Notes under the pieces: generated by a model
What the model saw: the letters and a program-made list of their open reading frames with translations, nothing else
Told to the model about the DNA's origin: nothing
Databases searched by the model: none
Assembly (NCBI RefSeq): GCF_963517015.1
Contig: NZ_CAUQDV010000002.1
Location: 186,001 to 250,000 of the forward strand
From: an uncultured Devosia sp.
GTDB lineage: Bacteria > Pseudomonadota > Alphaproteobacteria > Rhizobiales > Devosiaceae
Direction of reading: 5' to 3'
Length of the DNA stretch: 64,000 bases
Part shown: positions 49,901-61,900 of the stretch, piece after piece
Layout of the letters: every line of letters begins with the position of its first letter
How positions within the stretch are numbered: position 1 is the stretch's first letter
Position numbers and translations under genes: made by a program

Positions 49901-52900
49901 AGCAATATCCGGCCGCACTCAATGGCAGCGGCGGTGCGACCGTGACTCTATCAGGCCTCGCGCCGGGCAGCTTTGCCGTCAGTGCCAGCTATGCCGGGCA
50001 GAGTCCGTTTCTCGGCGCCAATGCCAGCACCAATGCTGTGACGATCACACGCGCTGCGACGGCCCTGATCGTGTTGTCGGGCGCCGAAAGCTATGTATTC
50101 GGCGATAGTTTGCAGCTGCGCGCCAACGTGACGTCCGATTTCGGCACCCCTGCGGGCAGCGTGGTCTTCACCGTGGATGGCACGGATTATCGGGCGAGCG
50201 TAGCGGATGGCAGCGCCTCCATTTCCATTCCCGGCATTGGCGCCGGGCAGCACAGCGTCTCGGCACGCTATGCGGGTTCGCCCACGCACCAACCCTCGAC
50301 CGCCAGCCTGGCAAATGGCGTTACCGTATCGGCTGCACCAACATCGCTGAGCCTGACGAGTTCTGCGGCAACCATCACCTTTGGCGGCAGCACAACGGTG
50401 ACAGCGGCGCTAACCAGTCCGGCGGGCAATGTCACAGGCGACATTGTCTTCAGCGTGGACGGCGCGGACCGTGCTCCAGTCCCAGTGACGAACGGCGCAG
50501 CGCAGCTGCAATTGACGGGGTTAACCGTCGGCAGCCATGCGGTGTCTGCGCGCTACCAGCCCGTCGCTGGCTTCCAGCAAGCCACAGCGCAGCTCTCCGG
50601 CGGGGTCGGCGTCGTCGCGGCACCGGTATCGGTGGCGATCGCGCCGCCCGTCGGCCAGATCACTGTCGGCCAGTCGGCGCGCTTCACGGCGACCGTAGGT
50701 TCCACGGCCGGCGTCCCGAGCGGACAGGTCATCGCGGTGGTGGATGGTGTCGATCAGCCCCCGATCTCGCTGAGCAATGGTGGAGCCAGCTTCGACTACA
50801 CTTTTGGCACGGCGGGCAGTCACACGATGGCCTTGCGCTATCTGGGCAACGAGAGCTTCGCCGCAGGCATTGGCGGGGTCCAGGGCGGTGTCATGGTACT
50901 CGGCGCGTCCTCGGCCCTGGCGCTATCTGCGGAGCCGTCTGCACCCACTTTCGGTCAATCAACGCGGTTTGTCGCCACTGTCACTTCGCCCTTCGGCACG
51001 CCCGCGGGCATTGTCACTTTCTCGCGCGGCGGCACCAATCTCGGCAGCGCTCCGCTGACCGATGGCGTGGCCAGCCTCATGCTCAGCGACCTGCCGCCAG
51101 GCAACAGTGCCATCACGGCGGCCTATGCCGGTGATGCCGCGCATATTGGCTCCAATGGGGCCCTCAGCCTTGATGTCGCTGAGGCCGCTACGACACTGGC
51201 CCTCGGCGCCAATCCTACCACGCTCTACGTCGGTGCTCCGGTCACCTTCACCGCAACGATCACCTCGCCCGCAGGTGCCGTGCCCGGCTCTGTCGTCTTT
51301 GTGGTGGGCAGTACAGAATATGTTGCCGCGATTGCCGACGGCACGGCAGTGCTTGTGCTGAACGATCTGCCCGTTGGCACACCCGCAGTCAGTGCCCGCT
51401 TCGACGGCCAGCCCGGCTTTGCACCGAGCCAAGTCGCCTTGGGAACGGTACTGACCATCGAGCCTCCACCCACCGATATCGAGGTTCATGCGCAACTATC
51501 GCGCAGTGTCGCCGGTCAGAGCCTCACGCTCCCGCTTTCGGCAACCGGCGGTATCGCGCCGTATCGCTTCGCCGTCACCGCTGGCAGCCTTCCCGCCGGC
51601 GTGACGCTTGATCCGGCCACCGGCACGATATCCGGCACGCCCGCGACACCGGGTGAATACAGCTTCACCGTCACTGCTTCCGGTGCGGCAGGTCAGCCCG
51701 GAAGCGCTGCGGTGAACCTAACCGTCCTCGCCCCGGCGACATTGACCGTTCCACAACTCGGCGCCAGCACCTATGGCGAGAGCCTGAGCATAGATCTCTC
51801 GGCCAGCGGCGGCACGGCGCCCTATCAGTATGCGCTCTCCGGCAGCCTGCCGACGGGAGTCACTTTCGATCCTGCCACCGCCACTCTCTCCGGCACACCC
51901 ACCGCACTCGGCACGTTCGATCTTTCCCTTCAAGTGGTTGATGCCAATGGCTTTACCCTGGCGCGTGACTTGACGCTTACCGTCACTGCGCCGCGGTTGA
52001 TCCTGACTGCGGACCTGCCGGAAGCTGGCGCCTTCGTGCCCTTTTCAGGTCAGGTTTCCGCCACGGGCGGCACTGGACCCTATGGCTATGCCGTGGCCGA
52101 TGGTTCGCTGCCCGACGGGCTGAACCTGGATGCTGCAAGTGGTACGATCAGCGGCACGCCGCGCCGGGTGGGTGATGTCGATTTCACGATAACCGCCACC
52201 GATGCCAATGGCTTTGCTGTGAGCCAGCCGATCAGTCTCTCGGTGGCGCAGGTCTTCACCGTCGTCCTGCCTGACGTCGTTGCCGAGGCTCGGCAGTTCA
52301 GGCCTTATGGACAGGTGCTCCGCGCTTCGGGCGGGACGGCACCCTATGCCTATTCGATTTCTGATGGTGGATTGCCGGAAGGTCTTGTGCTGGACGAGGC
52401 TAGTGGCACTTTTTCAGGCACGCCGAGCGGGTTTGGCAGCTTCGCTTTCACCTTGAGCGCCAGCGACGCCAACGGCGTTACAGGTTCCCAAAGCTATTCG
52501 CTCGTGGTCGACGAAGCTGCCACGCTGGTGCTTGATGCAGTCCTGTTACCGGCGACTGCCGGCGTTGAATATGAACGAATTCTGAACGTCTCTGGCGGGG
52601 CTGCGCCCTATAGTTTTGCGCTGGTGTCGGGCGACCTGCCCGACGGCCTTGGCTTCGATGTCGCAACCGGTACCATTTCCGGCACGGCGACCCAGGACGG
52701 AAGCTTCCCACTGGTCATCCAGATCGTGGACGCCAATGGCGATACCGTGACCGGGAGCGTCCTGGTCACAGTGCAAGCACCCGCCATCTCGCTGTCACTG
52801 GATCTCCCTGCCGCAACCGCGGGTGAGAGTTTCGCCGGTTCAGTGGAGATCAACGGTGGCGCGGCGCCATTCACCTATGCTCTCGCCGGTGCGCTGCCTG

Positions 52901-55900
52901 CAGGCCTGATTTTCGACGCGACGACCGGCACGATCGCCGGCACGCCGACCGGCGTCGGCAGTTTCCCAATCCGTATCACGGCGAGCGATGCCAACGGCTA
53001 TGAGCAGTCAGCGGATGGTACGGTTGAAATCACCGCCACAACGACAACGAGCCTTGTGGCAGACCAGACCACGATCACTTTCGGCGGCAGCGTCGAGCTG
53101 GTGGCCACGGTCGAGTCCGCTGCCGGCGAGATTGCCGGACGGGTCGTGTTCCTGGTCGATGGTGTAGACCACGCGCGCGTTGACCTGACGGGCAGCGAAG
53201 CCAGGTTCGCGCTGCAGGGCATGACTGTGGGCAGCCATGCCATTGCGGCACGCTTCGAGCCGGCTGACGGCTTTGTTGCATCCAGCGCTGAAGTGGCCAC
53301 CGCTGTACAAGTCGTGGCCGCGCCGGTGTCCGTAGCCATCACCGCTCCAGACGACGAGATTATAGCCGGATCTTCTGTGCGCTTCTCAGCTTCGATCACC
53401 TCGTCCGCCGGCACGCCGACGGGGCAGGTCATTCCCATGGTCGATGGCGTGGATCAGCCGCCGGTCACGTTGACTGACGGCGTGGCGCTTTTCGATGTCA
53501 GTTTTGCCATGACGGGCAATCACATGGTTTCGCTGCGCTATGTCGGTAGTGACAGTTTTGCGGCTGGCACAGGCATGCTGCCGGGCGGTGTTTCCGTCGT
53601 GGGCGCCGGATCGGACATTGCACTGACCGCCAACCCCGCGTCGCCCAGCTTTGGCCAGCCGGTCATGCTGACGGCGACAGTCAGCTCGACCTTCGGCAGT
53701 CCAACCGGTCTCGTGTTCTTCATGCGGGACGGCACCGAGATTGGCAGTGCAACATTGTTCGATGGGGCAGCCAGCTTAACCGTGACGGACCTTCCGCCCG
53801 GCAGCAGCCGCATCACCGCGACCTATCGGGGCGACGCCGCGCGACAGGGCGCCAGCGCCGAAGTGACCCTCGAAGCCAGCGACGCCACAACATCACTGTC
53901 GCTGACCGCCAATCCGACCCGGGCTTATGCGGGCGCGCCTGTAACCTTGACGGCCAGCGTCACGTCGGATGCAGGATCACCCCCAGGCGAGGTAGTCTTT
54001 GCCCTGGGCGATATCGACTATGCGGCGCCAGTGGTCGACGGCATCGCCACGCTGACACTGACTGACCTTGCAGAGGGCAATTACCCGGTAACAGCTCGCT
54101 TTGCCGGCCAGCCGGGTTTTGCCGCAAGCCAGGCATCGCTAGCGGCGGACCTCGCCGTGGACCCGGCGCCCACCGACATCCTGCTCTCGGCCCAGACACA
54201 ACGCAGCGTGGCGGGTGAAAATCTTGCCATTACCGTCTCGGCCACGGGCGGCGTGGCGCCCTATGTCTTTGCCATCGCTGACGGCGCATTGCCGGATGGC
54301 TTGGTGCTCGATCCGGTAACCGGGATCATAGCTGGCGCGCCGACGACGCCGGGCGACTATAGCTTCACAATTGCCGCGACGGGCGGGGCAGGTGCGCCGG
54401 GCGAGGTGACCGTCAACCTCACAGTCCTTGCGCCAGTCAGCTTCTCCGCCTTGCCAACCCTGCCAGATGGTGTGTTCGGCACGTCCTATGGCGCGGAGCT
54501 AGCCGTCAGTGGCGGCACACTGCCGATCCAGTATGTGCTGGCAGGCAATCTGCCGAGCGGCCTCAGCTTCGATGCGGCGACCGGCACGCTGTCCGGCACG
54601 CCAGCGGCGCTGGGGCGGTTCGACCTGTCCCTGACCGTGACCGACGCCAATGGCTTCTCGGAAACCCGTCCGTACATCCTGGACATTGCCGCTCCGGCCA
54701 TCGAAGTCACAGCCGAGCTGCCTGTGGCCGGTGCCTTTGTTCCCTATGCCGGCCGCATCACCGCCAGCGGCGGCAATGCGCCCTACACCTACACGATAAG
54801 CGACGGCGCTCTACCAGAGGGCATGAGCCTTGATCCGGAGACGGGCGCGATTGCGGGCACCAGCCGTGTCGTGGGCGAGAGCAATTTCACGATTACTGTT
54901 ACCGACACCAATGGCTTCTCGACGAGCCTGCCGGTCAGCCTTGCCGTGGGGCAAATATTCACCGTCGTCCTGCCCGACGCAGTTGCGGCAGGGCGCCAGT
55001 TTCAGCCCTTTGCCCAACCGCTGGCAGCCACCGGCGGCACGGCGCCCTATGCTTATGAGATCCGCGACGGCGCGCTGCCAAATGGACTGAGCCTCGATGG
55101 CACGAGTGGGGTGGTTTCGGGCACGCCCGGTGCTCCGGGCAGCTTCACCTTTACCGTGACAGCCACCGATGCGAATGGCGTCGCCGGTACCGCCGGCTAC
55201 ACGCTGGATATCGCCGAGGCCGCGACGCTGAGCATCGAAACGGCCCTCCCGCCTGCTACAGCCGGCATTCCATACGGCCAAGGCTTTGTCGTAACAGGCG
55301 GAACCGCGCCCCACGATTTTGCTCTGGTGTCGGGCACATTACCGGATGGCCTGAGTTTCGATGCCGCCTCGGGCAGCGTTTCTGGCACGGCTAGGGAAGA
55401 CGGCAGCTTCCCGCTGGTGATCCAGATCCGTGACGCCAATGGCGACACCGCGACTCAAACCGTGGTGGTGACCGTTACCGCGCCCGACATTGCCCTGTCG
55501 CTCGACGTGCCGCCGGCCCGCGCCGGCGAGGATTTCGAAAGCACCGTCGTCGCGTCGGGTGGCGCTGCACCATTGCGCTTTGCGCTGGATGGCGACCTTC
55601 CCAGCGGCCTCGCCTTCAACGCGGTCACGGGCGTCATTTCCGGCACGCCAACGGGCGTGGGCACATATCCGATCACCGTCACTGCGACGGACGCCAATGG
55701 CTACGAGCAATCCGCCAGCGCCACGATTTCGCTCAGCGCGACAACCGCGCTCACGCTTTCGACCGCTTCGCCACGCATCCCCTTCGGCAGCAACGCCCAA
55801 GTCCAGGCCGAGGTGACATCCACCGCACCGGGCATTTCTGGCACTGTCACGTTTACCGTGGACGGCAGGGATCATGGCAGCGTGCCATTGAGCGGCGGTC

Positions 55901-58900
55901 GGGCACAGCTCGATCTCTCCGCCCTTGTGGTTGGCGCGCATGCGATCGCGGCGCGCTTTGAATCCAATGACGGCTATGACAGTGCGACCGCAGACCTTGA
56001 AGGTGGCATCACGGTCACTGCAGCACCTGTGATGGTGAGCATTGCAGGGCCCTCGAGCGGAGCTGCGGTCGGCGCGTCTATGCCCTTCACCGTTACCGTC
56101 AATTCGCTGGGTGGGGTGCCGGGCGGCGTGGTCATACCGGTCATCGACGGCGTGGACCAGTCTGCCGTCCCACTCATGGATAGTGTCGCCGCCTTCACTC
56201 ATCGCTTCGCCACATCGGGTTCCCACAGCGTAGCCGTGCGCTATCCGGGCAATGAGAGCTTTGCCGCAGGCTCTGCCGCGCTGGCGTCCGATGTGGAGAT
56301 TGCCGGGGCAACATCGGCATTGTCGCTCGCCGCTGCCCCAGCCGCGCCGCGTTTCGGCATGCCCGTGACGGTCAGCGCAACAGTCAGTTCCAGTCTCGGT
56401 ACGCCAACCGGGCTAGTGGTCTTCAGCCGCAATGGCATCGCGCTTGGCAGCGTGCCGCTCAGCGACGGCAGTGCGAGCCTGGTGCTCGGCGACTTGCCGG
56501 CAGGCGCTTCCACCATCATCGCCATCTACCAGGGCGACGCAGCCAATTCGGGATCGACATCGCAAATCGACCTCGCCATTGCCGATGCAGCGACGACGCT
56601 GTCGCTCTCGGCCAATCCGACCACGCTTTATGCCGGTGCGCCGGTCATCCTCTCAGCTTCGCTGACCTCGGAAGTCGGTGCGGTTCCGGGCTCGGTGGTC
56701 TTCACCGTCGGCGGCAGCGAGTATCCGGCCGCTATCAGTGGTGACGCGGCATCGCTGACGCTCAGCAATCTCCCAGAGGGCAGCTATCCTATCGCTGTGC
56801 GTTTCGATGGCGCGCCGGGCTTTGCGGCGAGCCAGGCCTCGCTGGCCGACAATATCGTGGTCGAACCGGCGCCCAGCGACATTGTGGTCGGCGCCATGCC
56901 GCCGCGCAGCATCGCAGGCCAACCGCTTGCCATCACCGTTTCGGCTACGGGCGGGGTTGCCCCCTATGCCTTCGCCATAACCAGTGGCGCGCTGCCCGCC
57001 GGTCTTGAGCTGGATCAGGCCAGCGGCCGTATCATTGGCACGCCGGAAGAGGCCGGCCGCTATAGCTTCACCGTCACCGCAACGGGGCAGGCCGGTGCTC
57101 CGGGCAGTGTGGCCGTCGAGCTCACTGTTCTCGCCCCCGCCGTTATCACGACGCAGGCCAGTCTGCCGGCAGCGCGTTTTGGCGAAGACTACCAAGCCGA
57201 TCTGGGCGCAGGCGGCGGCACAGCGCCTTACCAATATGTTCTGGCAGGCAACCTGCCATCTGGTCTGAGCTTCGACGCCGCATCGGGCATGCTGTCCGGC
57301 ATGCCACAGGCGGTGGGCACTTTCCCACTGTCGATCACCATCACCGACACCAATGGCTTTACCGCCACAGAGGCGCTGGACCTGGTTGTGGCGGCGCCAG
57401 TGATCAGCGTTGCGGCAGAGTTTGCCGAAGCCGGTGCCTTTGTTTCCTATGCCGGTCAGGTAACAGCAAGTGGCGGCACGGCGCCCTATGGTTTTTCCGT
57501 CACTGAAGGCGTGTTGCCAGCTGGCCTCGGCCTCGATCCGCAGAGTGGCGCCATCACCGGCACGCCGCGTGTTGTGGGTGCGAGCAGCTTCACCATCACG
57601 GTCACCGATGCCAGTGGCTTTGCCGCCAGCGTTCCGGTGAGCTTCAACGTCGCGCAGGTCTTCACGGTGATCCTGCCCGCCGACTTGGCCGCAGCGCGCG
57701 AGTTCCAGCCCTATGGCCAGATTCCCGCCGCCACAGGCGGCACCGCACCCTATGCCTATGCGATCTCAGCCGGTGCCCTGCCCGATGGCCTGGAGTTCGA
57801 CGACGAAACGGGCACGATTTCCGGCACGCCGCAGACTTCCGGCAGTTTCGCCTTTACGCTCACCGCGACCGATGCAAATGGCGTGGCGGGCTCGGCCAGC
57901 TACACGCTGGATGTCGCGCAGGCTGCGACGCTGGCCGCGGGTGTCGACCTGGCTCCGGCCACTGCGGGCACACCGTATGATCAGGCGCTCGACATAGCTG
58001 GCGGCGTGGCGCCCTATCGCTTCACGCTGGTTTCCGGTGATCTGCCAAACGGGTTGAGCTTTGACCCTGCTACGGGCGCTTTCTCCGGCACTGCGACGCA
58101 GGACGGCAGCTTCCCGCTGGCCATCCGGATTACCGATGCCAATGGCGACAGCGCCACGCAGACGGTGGTGCTGACCGTCGCACCGCCCGACATCACGCTT
58201 GCCATAGACCTGCCGGCTGCCGCGGCCGGCGAAGCTTATACAGGGTCGGTGCGTGTCACCGGCGGCGCGGCGCCGCTGCGCTTCACGCTGGCGGGCGATC
58301 TCCCCGAGGGGCTGAGTTTTGATGCCGCGACTGGCGTGCTTTCCGGTATCCCCGGCGAAGCGGGCACCTTCCCGATCGCGATTACGGCAACGGACGCCAA
58401 TGCCTATGCCCAGACAACGCAGGCGAGCATCACCATTACGGCGGAAACATCACTGTCGCTTGCCGCCAGCAGCGATGCCATCAGCTTTGGCGAGACTGTT
58501 GAGGTAACAGCGACAGTTTCCGGGGCCACCCGTGTTTCGGGCGATGTGATCTTCACCGTGGATGGAGTTGATCGGGCGCCAGTGTCGCTCGGCGATGGTT
58601 CGGCCACGCTGACCCTTGATGGCCTGGCCGTCGGCGCACATGTCGTCTCCGCGCGCTTCGAGGGTGGCAGCGGGATCACGGGATCGCGTGGCGACCTGGC
58701 CGGCGGCATTTCCGTCACCGCCGCCGCATCTGCCGTGACGGTCACAGCACTACCCGGTGGCGCTGTGGTCGGAGCTCCGGCCGAGTTCCGTATTGCCGTC
58801 AGTTCTGCGTTGGGCACGCCGCAGGGAGAGGTTGTTCCCGTCGTGGATGGCGTCGATCAAACTGCCGTCATTCTGGTCGATGGTGCGGCCAGCTTTACCG

Positions 58901-61900
58901 TCAGTTTTGCCAGTGCCGGCAATCACGCGATCTCGGTGCGCTATCCGGGCAGCGACAGCTTTGCGGCTGCGAGTGGCGTGCTGGGCGGCGGCGTCGATGT
59001 CTCGGGAGCCGGCTCTGGACTGACACTATCCGCCAATCCGGCGGCGCCCAGCTTTGGCCAGGCGGTGACGGTCATTGCCAATGTTACGTCCAATACGGGC
59101 ACGCCTGTTGGCCAGGTGGTGTTTTCGCGCGACGGCACAGAAATCGCCAGCGTGCCGTTGGTCGCCGGGGTGGCCAGTTTGACGCTGAGTGATCTGGCGG
59201 CTGGGGACAATACCATCACCGCTGCCTATTGGGGTGACGCGGCTCATCTTGGTTCGGAAGCGCAGATCGAGATTGGTCTGGCCGATGTGGCCACGACGCT
59301 GGGGGTCAGCGCCGAACCGGCGACCGTCTACGCGGGCGCGCCGGTCACGTTCACAGCCACGATTGGTTCCAATGCCGGCGCGGTACCGGGTTCTGTGGTC
59401 TTTGTCATCGGCGATACCGAATATGCTGCCGGGATTGATGGCGACAGGGCCGTGCTCACAGTTGGCGACCTCGCCCAGGGCAGCTATTCCGTCTCGGTGC
59501 GCTACGACGGTCAGCCGGGCTTTGCCCCGAGCACCGCCACGCTGGCGGCTGACCTCATTGTCGAGCAGGCACCCAGCGACATTGTCGTCTCGGCCCAGGT
59601 CCCGCGCAGCGTCGCCGGCGAAGAGATTGTCATTTCGATTTCGGCTACCGGCGGTGTCGGCCCCTATGTTTTCACGCTGAATGGCGATCTGCCCGAGGGG
59701 ATGGGTTTTGATCCCGTAACCGGCGCTGTTTCTGGAACGCCCGTCAATCCGGGTCGCTACAGCTTCACGGTCACGGCCAGCGGCAGTGCCGGCGCTCCCG
59801 GCAGCGCGGCGGTCAATCTTGTGGTTCTGACGCCCGCAGAGATCGCGGCCCCGTCCACCCTGCCCTCAGCGCGTTATGGCGAGGCCTTCAGCGCCGACCT
59901 CTCGGCCGATGGCGGCACGGCCCCTTATCTGTACCGCCTCGACGGCACGCTGCCAGAAGGCATGAATTTTGACCCTCAAGGCGCCGTTCTTTCGGGCACG
60001 CCGCGATCGACGGGCAATTATGCGCTGGCGCTCGCCATCACGGATGCCAATGGCTTCACGGCCAGCCAGCCATTTACGCTGACGGTGGCGGCGCCAAGCA
60101 TCGCAGTCAGTGCCGAGCTGCCCGAGGCGGGCGCTTTCGTCCCGTTCAGTGGTCAGATCAGCGTCAGCGGCGGCAGCGCACCCTATCGCTTCGCGGTGAC
60201 TGATGGCGCGCTCCCCGATGGGTTGAGCCTTGATGCGGAGAGCGGCGCCATCGCCGGCACGCCACGCCAGGCGGGTGAAGCGGACTTCACGGTGACGGTC
60301 ACCGACGCCAATGGCTTTACCGTGAGCCTGCCGGTGAGCCTTGCCGTGGAGCAGGTCTTCACCATCACGCTGCCAGAGGAACTGGCGGATGGACGGGAGG
60401 CGCAGGCCTATGGCCAGAGCCTTGGCGCCAATGGTGGGACGGCGCCCTACGCCTATGCCGTGACCAGCGGCGCCTTGCCGGGCGGTCTCGTGCTTGATGC
60501 ACAGAGCGGCGTGCTTTCCGGCACGCCCACCGGGCCGGGCAGCTTTGCCTTCACCGTCACCGCGACGGACGCCAATGGCGTTGCCGGATCGGGCGATTAT
60601 GCACTGGTAGTAGCCGATGCGGTGACACTCGTGCCCGATACGGTGCTCGATAGGCCGGTGGCCGGCGTGCCTTACCGCAAGGCGCTGTCGGTTGCCGGCG
60701 GTCGCAGCCCCTACCGTTTCGCCTTGGTCTCGGGTGCGCTGCCACAGGGCATGAGCTTTGACGCTGCCACGGGGACGATCGCCGGCACGGCCACAGAAGC
60801 GGGTACGTTCAGCTTCGCCGTCGCCATCACTGATGCCGATGGCGCCAGCGTCACGCAGAGCTTTGCGCTTGCCGTCGCGGCGCCAGTCATCGACCTGGTC
60901 CTTGACCTTCCCATGGCTGGTGCCGGTCAGCCGTTCCAGAGTGGCGTGGTGATCACGGGCGGCGCGGAGCCGTTCCAGTTCACGCTGTCGGGCGCGCTGC
61001 CTGCAGGCCTGGTTTTTGATCCGCAGACGGGCGGTATCTCCGGCACGCCGACCCAGTCGGGCAGCTTCCCGGTGATCATTGCGGCAACAGACGCCAATGG
61101 CTTCGCGCAAAGCACTGAGGCGTTGATCGAGGTTCAGGATACGGCGCCCCCGGTGGACCTGGTCGTCGGCGACATTGAACTGACATCGCTCTATGGCGCC
61201 GATTATGCGCAGACCATCAGCGTCACCGGCGGCACCGCGCCCTATGCCTTTACCATCGAGGCCGGAGCCTTGCCCGAGGGGCTGACGCTCGATCCGACGA
61301 GCGGCGCGATCTCCGGCACGCCGCGTCAGACCGGTCGCTTCAGCCTGCTCCTGGCGATCCGGGACAGTGCCGGCAATCGCGTACAGCGCAGCTTCGCGCT
61401 GGAGGTTGACGCACTGCCCTTCACGCCGGATTTCCCCGCAGCCATACCGCCTGCGACGGGTGGCGAGAGCTATCAGGCAAGCCTCGCCGTTTCGGGCGAC
61501 CTGCCGATCACCTATGCAGTGAGCCAGGGCGCATTGCCGCCAGGCCTGTCGCTTGATCCGGCGAGCGGCACGCTCACGGGCACGGCGACGCAGGCTGGTA
61601 CGTTCAGCTTCGAGATCACCGCCACAGATGCGCATGAGCAGAGTGCCAGCGCCAGCTACACTTTGGCCGTCGAGGCACCGCAATTCGAGGTAGCCGGTGC
61701 CCTGCCCGGCGCTACGGGTGGCGAAGTCTATGGCGCAACGCTCTCGCCCAATGGGGGCACAGCGCCTTATCGCTTTGCCCTCGCCTCGCCCCTGCCGGCT
61801 GGCATGAGCTTTGACGCCAACACCGGGCGGTTGAGCGGCGCGCCAACCGTTGCCGGTGACTTCGATATCTCGGTTCAGATCACGGATGCTGCAGGCTTCA

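Noticed and set aside
59866..61683. Minus-strand frame of 605 codons inside the giant Ig-like gene
   Set aside because: It arises because the repeat codons are GC-rich; the Arg/Gly/Ala-rich product matches nothing, and the plus frame is open for 17 kb with clear domains.
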